This document shows, piece by piece, positions 47,101-59,100 of a DNA stretch of 64,000 bases. The notes beneath the pieces were generated by a model. It worked only from the letters and a program-made list of their open reading frames with translations, was not told the origin of the DNA and did not search any database. The position numbers and the translations under genes were made by a program. The stretch spans positions 9,420,826 to 9,484,825 of the forward strand of contig JAUJPP010000005.1 of assembly GCA_030562195.1 (NCBI GenBank), read 5' to 3'. How positions within the stretch are numbered: the stretch's first letter is position 1; each line of letters starts with the position of its first letter. Source of the stretch: Nipponacmea schrenckii. Its lineage: Eukaryota; Mollusca; Gastropoda; Lottiidae.

Positions 47101-50100
47101 AATATAGGCTTTAAAACTTGATAGAACTCTAGTTATATGGTGAATGATTAGTTGAATTTATCCCTTAAATAGGAACTTTAATTTTATGATTGAATTTGTT
47201 GCTAGAGATTCGTGCTTGTGTTTCAACATGAGATTAAATGAAAGGTTTCACAAACAGTGGAATAAAAATGAAGATTATGATGTTTCATATTTTCACTGGG
47301 GGCGACTCAATTTGCCCTTCATAAACTGATGTGTATTAATCAAATCAATTTGTTTTTTAAAATTAACAAATTCCTAGAAGCTGGCAATTGTTAACTTTAT
47401 TCTGGAAAAGTTAACTTGAGACAATTTTAATTCTCCAGTCATCTGATTGGTCAATCACAAACAATGATTTGTTTTTGTAACAATTACGTTTTTTTATCCA
47501 ATTAAATTACAGTATTTCTGGATCTGGCCCCTGGATCTTTATTCATTTAAGTTTTCAAGAAATTAGCAGGTGCTTTCTTTCAGGTGTCTCATTTATTTGT
47601 GTAATATGAATTGTAAAAAGTTTTAATATATCCTTTTCTAAAGTATAACTTGTTACATTGTTTTTTAAATACTTGGAATTAGAAGTTTAGAAAAAAATTT
47701 ACAAAAAAATTAAATTTAAATTTATTTCTAAGTTAAAATGTCTCATTTGTGATCGTTCACCTGAAAAATAGTCACTAAATAATCACCAAGTGATCTTTGA
47801 ATGGTCCTATAGTATACGGATTAATACAAGGTTTGAAATAAGTGGTAATGCATTGCAGTCTTGATACAATTTTCAGCAAAATACGGCTTAAAGTGCGATG
47901 CGAGTAAATTAATTAATTTTGGACCCTACACCAATATTTATATCAAAATTATATGGATTTAAAGATATGGCCTTGTATTAAAGTAATCAGTATTTGCAAA
48001 AACTTATTTTCAAGTTGAACCTGTATATTTTTCACTAATAAGGTCTTCCATAATTTTATTCTGATCTCCTTTTTCATTTATTTCTGTTTTAAAAATCAAA
48101 TTTTGAACCGTTGAATTTTTTTTAATTCCTGGAAATTTATTGAAAATAGCGCCATCAATATCTTATTTTTTATCTCAGGGTTTTTGTCAATATTCAAAAA
48201 GAAAATTTAATAAAAATATATGAAACATGTATTTTATTTTTATGTAATTAAAGGAATTACTGAAATTTTGCATAAAACCCCTGACCCAAAAAGGTCAAAT
48301 TTAGGTGTGATGGGCTTTGTTTTGGATGTAAATTTAATATCAATTTTTCGTGTGCAAAATTTCATTTATCTCACAAGCCCCTAGAAGATAAACCTAAATG
48401 AAAGGGGTTAAACTTTACTCAACCCAAAAGAGAGGAGAGAAGGGGGGGGGGCAGGGGCATTGGGTTTATAATTAGTAGAAGTCCACATCATCTAAAAAAC
48501 TAAAAAAAATAGAGAGGGGGGAGGGGTAGTTAACTTGAGGATTGTTGAAATGGAGGGTGAAAGGGAAGTAAACTTGGGGATTGTTAAACTGGAGGGTGGA
48601 AGTTTGAGAATTTGGCATTAATTAGGGTATATGTATAAAAAGAAACTGGAAGCAATTAGTACGTCTAGTGTAGGGGTATATAATAATAAGTAAAAAGAGG
48701 GTTAAGGGTGTTGACAAGCTGTCAGTAAAGGGGCTGCCTGGGGGTTAAACCTCTACTTGTATAACAATTACCACATGGCTGAGTGAGGGTTAATAAGGGC
48801 CAGCTACAAACAACCCTTAAAACTCTTTATACCCAGTAAAATCAACTGATTGAGACTCACAAAAGAAACAAGTTGTTTTCAGCCCCCTCTTTATTCTCGT
48901 TGACATCAGACATTTTCAATCCACCCCACCAGCCCCTCCCCTCCCCTCCCTTGTAGCTTTTTCTTTCTTATGACATCATCTCAACACAAATCCGAACCAG
49001 GATATATGATAACCTTTCAAAACTTTTTAAAATTTTTTATCCCACACTTAATCCCTTGCAACCCAATAAGTCCAAATTATCTGTGGTAGAAACTTGAAAG
49101 AATTTTTTCATTTTGCATGTTAGTTTTATTGTCTATTGGATTACCTGGAGATAGTTCTTGAAATAAACTTGTGATTCTTTACGTTCATTGCTGCACCATC
49201 GCTAGGACAGAACTGGTACTGGGGTCCTTATTATTTTTCCTGGTTCTCCCCCTCCCACAGGAAATTTAAAAAACTAGAAACCCAGAGAACATTTTCTGCT
49301 GATTCTAATGTGCCAAAATCCCACTTTTGTTTTTTCCGTAAATTAATCAATCTCAACTAACTTAAGAAGGTTTTGAGGGAGGGGCTAAATCTCACTTGCC
49401 AGCTCCCACTATTAATACGGGACTTGGGTCTCTCAAAAATATGTCTAATAGGGTTTCTTTGCATGATCTTTAAATCCTTTTTTGGAAATTTTAACATATA
49501 TTTCAGTTTCAAAAAAGGGCCTGACCGTGTTTGGTGACCCCTGTAAGAAACTAATATCCCAAAATAGCAAAAGTAAAATCTCAGGGTCAAAACAGCTTAA
49601 TTTCAGCCTCATTTTAATATTTTCAGAACATGTCTAGTGAGTTTCTTTCCGTAGTTTTTCATTTGAAATTTTAACATATTTCAAAGTCTTATCAAAGAAG
49701 ATGGAGGTACATCCCCTATAATCAACTTATTTCCCAAAATAATGACAGGAAAATTTCAGTTTATACTGGTTCAAAACAAAAGTACCTTTAACACTACAAA
49801 ACTATTCAGCCAAGCTAGCTTTGTGTTACTGTCTCAACACTACAAAGGGCCATAGGACAAAGTCACATCAATTGAGTGTCCATGGTGTTTGAACATATTT
49901 AAAAAGAGTATAAACTCAAATATAATTGCCTAAAGAACAAACATGTTTGAGATGATCTGTAAACAAGCCTTGGGCATGGTTGATTGAGATGTGGCTTTGA
50001 CATGTGATGTAAGAAAAATAACAACAGCCATTGATGCATCTTATCTCTAAACAAAATCCTTTTTTTGTCCTCGGCCACCATTTTGTTTTTATCTTAAGTG

Positions 50101-53100
50101 GCCCAGTTGACACTTCTGTTCAAATTTAACTAGTGTGAGCTCAAAAACAAAACATCAACTGTTGATTAGCCTGTCATAATAAGACTAGTTATTCCAATTT
50201 CTTTACAATTTTGTCCTAAGTGAATGTCTATCTACCACTGGGTGTTTCAACTGAACTCTACTTTTGGAAAATTTAGCAAATTAATGACTTTATTTTGGTT
50301 TATTTTTTCATTAGGTTTGTTCTTTTTCAAGACTTGGATCGAAAAATTCAAAACTCCTATCAATTTTGTTATTTTCAATTTTTGAGCCCAATCTGGTTTA
50401 CAAGCCAAAATTGATGATGTAAAATTGGTAAATGTCCTTCCCTAGGTTTGTCCTCTTTCAAGATTTGGATTAAGGATGGTGTTAGGAGTCTTCACTCCTC
50501 CCAAACTAAAGATTCAAATACCAAATTAATGCGTTTTTTTTTTCTAAGTTCTTTAAAAAGTCAGTATCAATACTTGTGCAAAAAAAAAAAACAAAAAAAA
50601 AACAGAAGTCAAAATATTTTTCCTTCCTCATAATAAAAAAATGACCCCTAAATCAACAATTTATGACATTTAAAAAGAAGTTTGACCAGAGGGGTATAAG
50701 ACAAGGTGATGACATTGCCCCCTTAATTATTTATTTTGACAATGAATGAAATAAGTTAATCAAACCTTCTTCCTGTCTGGCTAAACACCTTTTGGGTGTT
50801 CACATGATTATGGGGATAGATCAATTTGAAAAGGGTGCAGTCAGGAAGTCAAGACGGTTGAGCTAATCCAGACTTCCTCTTTCAAAGTTAATTGCCGAGA
50901 CAAGAAAATGTCTTTATTTCTGTTGCAAATAAAATGATATGAATGGATTCTTATGTCCTACTCTTCTACGCCTAATTAGGGCCATTTTGACTAGGGGCCA
51001 TTTTGGTTTGGGACCATTTTGACCATATCCCATTAGAACCATCTCAATAAATGGCTCTGTAGCTAATTGGTTAATGAAGACAAGCAACGCCATGCAGTGT
51101 GCAATGCATAAGCCTACTCTTTTGCTGTTTTCAAATGTTGATATATCTTTAAAGAGCATAGCCAGTTACACAAGGGCCTCGGTTTATTGTCTCATTCGAA
51201 TCTGTATGAGATTAGGATTCATTTATAAATCAAAAAACAAAATAAGATAGTTGAATATTATGGGATGGCTATATTAAAGTGCCAGATGGTGAGATTATAC
51301 CATAATTACTAGATTAATTAATAACAGATCTAATTAGTGTTATACAATAATAACCTCATCCATAATATCCTGTCGAAAACAGAAAACATCCATCTTAGAT
51401 CTCAAACTGTATGAGAAAATACCACATTTTTCAGATAATTCTGCTCCTTAATAATATTAATAAACTCTATATTTTACATGGGTCAGAATTAGGTCCAATA
51501 CACAAGGACATGGTCCTGTCTAACATTCAGTCCATAGAGACAAACATAGACTCTTTATTTTACATGGGTCAGAATTAGGTCCAATACACAAGAACATGGT
51601 TCTGTATAACATTCAGTCCATAGAGACAAAGACAAACATAGACTCTTAATTTTACATGGGTCAGAATTAGGTCCAATACACAAGAACATGGTCCTGTCTA
51701 ACATTCAGTCCATAGAGACAAAGACAAACTCTTTATTTTACATGGGTCAGAATTAGGTCCAATACACAAGAACATGGTTCTGTATAACATTCAGTCCATA
51801 GAGACAAAGACAAACATAGACTCTTTATTTTACATGGGTCAGAATTAGTTCCAATACACAAGGACATGGTCCAGTCTATCATTCAGCCCATAGAGACAAA
51901 CAAACTCTATATTTTATATGGGTCAGAATTAGGCCCAATACACAAGGACATGGTCCAGTCTAACATTCAGCCCATGGGGACAAACACTAAAAAATCCGAA
52001 AGATTTGCTGAGATTGAACCCTGAACCTTCAGGTTAGCGAGCAAGCATCTAACTCACTGAGCCACTGCGGCTCCTTGGGATTGGTAGCATACATACCTTA
52101 ATTATATTTTGCAAAACATGTGCTTTAATTACAGAGCTGTGATTGGCTGAGGTTGAATACAGGTCCACAACCATCTCGATTGTCCTTTCTGAAAACGGGA
52201 CGAAATTCATTGTAACCCAGTCGACCTGTAAGATATAAAAAATAAAAGTAAGAGCAATTGCAAGCTGCAAGTCGAATTGTAGTCTGCTAAGTGACTGGTT
52301 TCTATAGATACAAATTCAAAAATGTTGTTTACCTTTTTGAATTTGTATCTATAGAAACTAGTCACTTAGCAATCTAAAGCAACAACCAGTGAGTCTTTGA
52401 GTGAGTGAAATGTTGGTTTTCAAACTGTATCACAGAGAGAAAAGCATGTCCTAAAAAGCCAGACATTTTTAAAGAAACAACTAGCTATATTTTACAAGGA
52501 TAACAACTCAGGTTAGCATGCTGTGACAGGCATCCTTTCTACCAGTTGGTCTTTGGCCAAACCATTTGGCATTGATCCTTCCCGGATTATCCGTCTCCGA
52601 TTACAGCTGAGTGGATTGGAATTGTGAGTGAAGATGACTTATTCAAGTTCATCGTTCTTTCACACACCGATCGAGATTAGAACTCATGTCAGACATATTC
52701 AACATATTCAACCAACATGACGTCATGACGTTAAGAACCGACGCTCTAACTGCTGTGCTATAGAACCCTAGGCTTGGCTTCGCTCAGAGTTACAAAATGA
52801 GCTGAAACTACAGTCACATAAGCTGAAAATACCATACCTGAGGGCCTTTCACAGTACCAAAGACTTTGGTTTCTAAGTGACCATATTTGGGAGTCTGAAC
52901 ACCAAATTTACTGTAGGTTAACAATTGATCAAAAATATGAGGATACATCAAATTCATAGATTCTTCGCCTTCTCTCAGGGCCTGAAATCATATAAAATAT
53001 CTAAATATCAAGGGCAATAACTCATAAGAAAAAAAAAAGTAAATAGATTTCTTTATTATCAAGGGCAATAATTCATCATGATGAATTGATTTTATAGATT

Positions 53101-56100
53101 TCTTTTTTGGAAGAAATGTGGAATCAAGAAATAATTCATATCAAGGGCAAAAACTCTTAAATTCACAAACTCCCGATATTGAAATAAAACGCAGGTATAA
53201 AGTATTTATGATTCAAGGGAGGTAAATCTATTTAATCTCAACACTTAATTGAAATATGTATCCCCTTTCCTTAAGGCATCACAGAATGAAAAGGTTTGCA
53301 TACAATGAAACGCCATCCCAGTTAATATCAGTCAAAGGCAGGTCTTGTCAGACAAAATATGAAATTTTCAAAGACACCAAAAGAAGTCTAGTTCTTTGTT
53401 TCAAACATGTGGATCTTGTCTCCAATATGCTATACTTCTGAGTGTTTGGGATTAAGTTTGTTAGAGAGAAGCTCCAAAAGTCTAATATTTTAATACCTGA
53501 ATCAAAACCTCCATGGCTTGAAGAGTAGCATCTTGAAGTGGCGTGATGGTTACCTCTGGGTAGGTCGGTATAATGAAGGGCGAGGCATCACCGTGAACTG
53601 GCACCGACAGCGAACTAAACAACACATTGGATAATTTTGTCAGATCTGCTGCCACAAAGCGTGGCTTTATGTGTTGGAATAACGAAGGAAATGTCTGAAT
53701 TAGCGCCGTTAAAAAGTTCTGAGACGGGACGTAAACTTTGTTCGAATCATCTGGAGGTTTTGTGGCGTTCGTACCAATATTTAAAAACACTTTCCAAGCC
53801 ATAGACCATAATGCAATATCCACATCTGAGACTTCCTGTTTTGGCAAAGGTTTTGTAGATGCTGATTTGATTGTCTCCCCTGTTCTGTTGATCTCTTCAC
53901 CAGATGGCGCTTCTAGAAATATCTTGGGATCATCTGATTTTGATTCTCGACTGATTTGTAAAATTTCTTGAAAACTTTTTAAAGCAGCTAGAGAGACTTC
54001 AGCACTGAGGCATAAAGCCGAGTTTTCAATGTGTTCTAATAATAACGACCATGCTCTGGGAAAGTCACCTGAAATTCAATCAAAATTTTGCAATAATTAC
54101 CCAAGTGCATAGTGATTAGACACAGGCAAGGAAATTCTAATGCCAAACAGCAAGCGATATCAAAGATTGGACAGCTGTCGACTCGCATTAACTAAGCATT
54201 TTAGAATAATAGACTTTTTATTAACAAGAGTCAGAATTTGATCCAATACACAAGAACATGGTCCTGTCTAACATTCAGTCCATAGAGACAAACATAGACT
54301 CTTTATTGTACATGGGTCAGAATTAGGTCCAATACACAAGGATATGGTCCTGTCTAACATTCAGTCCATAGAGACCAACATAGACTATAGATATAATATG
54401 GAAAAAAAGGCAAAAATCTAAAATATGTCCAACTTCCAAGGTTGTATATAAAAAATGGGCCTGTGCTATTTATAAGCCTAATATATTTAAAATATGGTAG
54501 TTCTTACCTATTTGCTGCAATATTTTGCGTTTAGAATTGAAAGTACGAGCTACTCCAGCAAGGGAGAGAACTCTAGTTTCTGCCCATTGTTTCTCGGCAG
54601 TGTCTCGAGAATGGTGTATCAGGATATTACCAGTGGTTTGTTCGTCTTTGGTGGAGGAGGCACTGCTTGATAAGGATTGAACATTCTCCAGTAGCGGAAA
54701 CAGAACCTGAAATTGATAATTGATTTTAGCGAAATGGAATTTTAACGTCCTGTTATTCTGCTCTTAAGTGCTCTAATGAAGATAAGCAAGACAGTGTGCA
54801 ATAAGGTTAAATCACTAGCAGAAATGCACACAGTAATAAAGGATTCACCTGAACTTCGAAAATGCTTCTTAAGATTATGTTTCTCCTCTCTCCCAGGAAA
54901 TTTCGTAAACTAGAAATCTGGAGTCAACATCCCAATCAAAATGTTCATCTTTTCGGTATTTGTAAATTAATCAATATCTGCTAACTGAAGAAGGTTTTGA
55001 GAGAGGACAATTGGTGGGGATTAATTCTTACTAGTTAGGGTCTTCCCGCTGGCACCCCACCCTGACAACAGGGCTGCTACCAAGTGGTTTCACCTAGCAC
55101 CAACTATAGGTCTAAGAGAATTTAAGTTGGCCTTTCTTTTCTCTATCTGTATTTCCTTACCTGCCAAAGCACTTTTGACCATGTTGATTTTTGCAGCAGA
55201 CTACCATGAGCTGAAATGGTAGAGAAGAGCGTCTGCCCAGCACTCTTTCTGACAGCTGGACGAGAATCTACGCACAATTCTCCTAATTTGGAAAACAAAC
55301 ACATCCATAATGCATCAAATGGTTTGAGACTGCTTTTACTTCCGTCGTTTTCAGCCTGGGACTTTTCCAATTCCTCAGAGATCTTTTGTCGATTTTGGTA
55401 GAAGAAATCAGAGATGTTCCACTGGAAAAGAAAGAGAATTATAAATTATAATTGCTATAATAGTTATTTCCCTTGAAGACTGGGTGCGAAAGCAAATTAT
55501 TCCATATCTGGGATAGAGTTTTTGTCTTTTCGAAAGCAGCCAAATACCAAAACTTTGGCAATTTCTCTTAACAGATGATTTTGACGGCCAGTTGCATTTC
55601 TAAATGAACCCTTAGAGATGACAACAATGTATAAAAACCCACAACGTCCTGACAAATAATTAAAACTTTAATAGACTTTGGGAATCTATTTGGTTGTGAG
55701 CAACATTCCTTACATAACACAAAGAAACGAACGATGTTTGAAACTCACCAACAAGCCAATTGCCGTTAAACTGACGTTTAATTCTTTATTCTGTAGACCA
55801 AATCTTCCAGCCACCTCTACACAGACCTCTTGATATATGCTTGGAATTATGGGAAGGAAGTCTGTGACTACAACTTGTAACGACTGAAAAGCCGTCTGCA
55901 CCAATTTTTCTCTAAAAACATCAAAAAAACAAATATTAAGTTTTACAAAAATGAGATTTGAAACACATTCTGTTTTCAATGGAATTCTGAAATAAAATTT
56001 TACATCCTTCTCTACAGCTATTAGCCTCACCACGAAAGGATTTTTTAATATCACAAATGAACAACTGTAGTCTGTACTTCCTTTATGATGGATTACCTCC

Positions 56101-59100
56101 CTTTAATAGTAATCTACTGTTACCAAAATGAATTAGGACTTTTTTTTGCATTTCCCTCGGCAATGCGGGTTACATTTAAATTGGGCTTGGCAGGCCTGTA
56201 GCCAGTCTTGATTGTTGGGAGGGATAAGCAATGAAATTTATCGGTTGTCCAAATTTTCTCATGGAGGCTAGGCCTATCCACTTTTTGCGGATGACACAAA
56301 AGTACAAATTGATACTATCAGTATCCTCAATAACACATAAAAAGTTTTAAAAAAAACTCTTAACAATCTTATAAGAGAAATAAAAAAAAGTATCAATGAA
56401 ATTTAGTGGAGTAACAAGAACCACAGATGTCTGACTGAAAATTAGAATGATGTAAATCGATGTTATCAGTGTCCCTGATACACTATAAAACGTTATGAAA
56501 ACCTCTTAAATATCTCTTTAAGTGCCGAAAAAAAAAATTGAAGAATACATGTGTGACATGAAATATAGTGATTAAGAAAAACTTTGCGAGAAAAAAAAGG
56601 GGAGAGAAGCGTTACAAGTGTCATATTTCCTAGGTAATTACATTTTGAACAGACAATAACATCCTGTTGATGGCATATCATAAATAACTTGCGGACGTTC
56701 ACGCAATCTGTTTTTATACTTCCGACATATTCATAGATTGGTTTGTTTTACCCTTTCTCATCTTTTCCCCTTTCAATTCATATTATTCTATATTTTATAC
56801 TCTTTTCTAATATTCGTTTTAAACTTTTATGCTATTTTTTTTTGCTCAAAATTTGTAATTTAAGTTTTTTATAATTTACTAATTATTTCTTTAGTTCATT
56901 TTGAAATTTTGTTTACAAGAGTTTTCGTTTTTGCTTTATTTAGTCAATAAACTGCTACACTAGGGCGATTATGGTCGTATATCAGGACAAAGATTGGTTG
57001 GAAAATTAAATAAATGCTCCTTATTTCAAATTGCAAAAAAAAACAAACATTATTTCAATTGTATGCTACTTTGAACAGGATTTTTAAATGTGATATTTTT
57101 AATATCAAGAAAGATGAATTTGAGATTTTATTTATCACCCAATATCTCTGTTAGATAATAAAGAAATAAATAATAATGGAATATTTTTAGTGTTATCTTC
57201 TAGAAAATTTATTTTCAATTCCAATACATTATATTAATTGCGTGTTTATTTAAACAAACTTTTAAAATTCTAATACAACAGAAGTATTCTACCTTAAACA
57301 AGATTTTTAAATTTCATCTCCCCAAGTTCTTCATACAGAAGCAGAAGTGATGTCGCTAGTTGAAAATCTTCTGTACTAATGATTTAAACAAACTAACAAG
57401 ATCACCTTTGAAAAGTGTTCACCATGGTTGGTCAAGAAGTGAAAACTGAACTAAATTTAGTTGAATAGTGGTCAATTACTGATCAAAATTAATTAAAAGT
57501 GTTCATTAAGTGGTATTAAAGAACTAAAATTTATGTGAATACTCATAACTTTAGTGAACTCTGCTTTAATCCTGTGCCAGTGCTTTCTGTTGAATAGTAT
57601 GTTCTTACTTTCAACTATCCTAAGCACAAGGGTATAATTGAACTATAATTTTTTTGAATAATCAAAACTTAATAAAAGTATGCACAAAGATCACTCTTAA
57701 CATCAGTAAAGACTGTTTCAATCCTGTGCCAGTGATTTCTGTTCAAGACTATCATGTTTTTTTCAATCATCCTAACCCCTAAGGTAATGTAAGGAGTATT
57801 AAATAACTTAAATTTGAATAATAGTCACTTGGTTATCGAGATAGTACTCAAAAGTATTCACTTAGATTGATCATAACTTTAGTGAACATTGTTTCAATCC
57901 TGTGCCAGTGCTTTCTGTTCAAGACTTTCTTGTCTCTTCAACCTGTGTTCACTTTGATGGGTCTAAAATCCCAAACTTTACCTCGACCTTTGCCCTGTAC
58001 CCTCAAGCATCTAACTCACTGAGCCACCGCGGCTGGTTCGAGTTCACTATTACACATCAAAAATTTTGAATTCGCGTTTCTCAAATCAAATATGGCATGA
58101 ATGGTGGCTGTTGACATATAAAGAATTATGGACTCAGACGTCAGAATGGTTGGAAATATCACAGCGTTATATTACTTGTAGGGTATCAAATAATCACACG
58201 GATTAGTTGTGGAATTAGGAAAGGCTTTGGACAGGATTAGTAAGAGATTTCAACAACCACTGTCTGTTTTTTCTCAAGAGACGTTGCTTATGTGTGATAT
58301 AACAAGCTTAGATGGTTTCCTGTTTACTTTAAAGGGACTACACCATGTATTTTTAGGAAATTTTTAATAACTTTTTATTCTTGCAGATTTGGCCATAAAG
58401 ATTTGACGCATAAAGATACAAGTTTCTGGTTCATTTTAAAGGCACATTACCTTTTATTTTCTTGAAATTTTTCAACGAAATAAACCACGTTTTGTAGCAG
58501 ACAAGGAAATACAAAATTAGTACTTAAAAATTAACATTATTTTGTCGTTATTTAAGAAATGAAATTGAGTAATACAATAAGATCTTAAAGTAACCTGCCC
58601 TTGATTGTCTAGCTATATTGATAGTGACTTCACAGATACAGCAACAACAACATTTACCTACCCTTGATTGTCTAGCTATAATGATAGTGATTTTACAGAT
58701 ACAGCAACGTAAGCACTATATAGACCCCCTACTGTCTGAAATAGAGTTACCTACCCCTGATTGACTAGCTGAATTGATTTTACGAATACACCAACAACAA
58801 CCTTGCCTTATATGTTATTACAGTAATCTGATATCCATATAATATTGTTATAAATATATAACATTGTATAGACTCTCCACCGTTAAATAGAGTTACCTAC
58901 CCCTGATTGTCATTAACAGCGCCAATGACCCCTAAAATCAAGGGCCAACCATGTAGAAGTTGATCACCGTTATTATGTAAGATCTGTAGAACACATTCCA
59001 GTTGTTTCTGACGAATGTCGGAATAATTGGTAGATGAGATTTCTTGAAGTGGTTGTAGTATGGTTTTCTGCAGTTTCTAGAAAGAAAAATGGAGTTTTAC

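Larger units (their letters stand above)
46644..52096. other. bZIP 3' region and right part of the 13.1-kb MON2 intron
   Basis: Starts with the bZIP 3' untranslated region, including a 32-bp minisatellite (46785-46950); candidate AATAAA signals occur near 47260. There are G-rich tracts near 48430-48560. A SINE family A copy is at 50935-51215 and a SINE family C array at 51450-52078. No other exon is seen. Confidence 0.6.
55912..58900 (-). other. MON2 intron
   Basis: AT-rich, no exon seen. Contains three diverged copies of a unit of about 160 bp at 57540-57960 (shared CAATCCTGTGCCAGTGCTTT), a SINE tRNA-like head near 57995-58042, and copies of the adjacent exon edge at 58590-58790. Confidence 0.7.

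Noticed and set aside
48430..48560. G-rich tracts as a possible G-quadruplex regulator
   Set aside because: Simple G-runs deep in an intron with no other sign of function.
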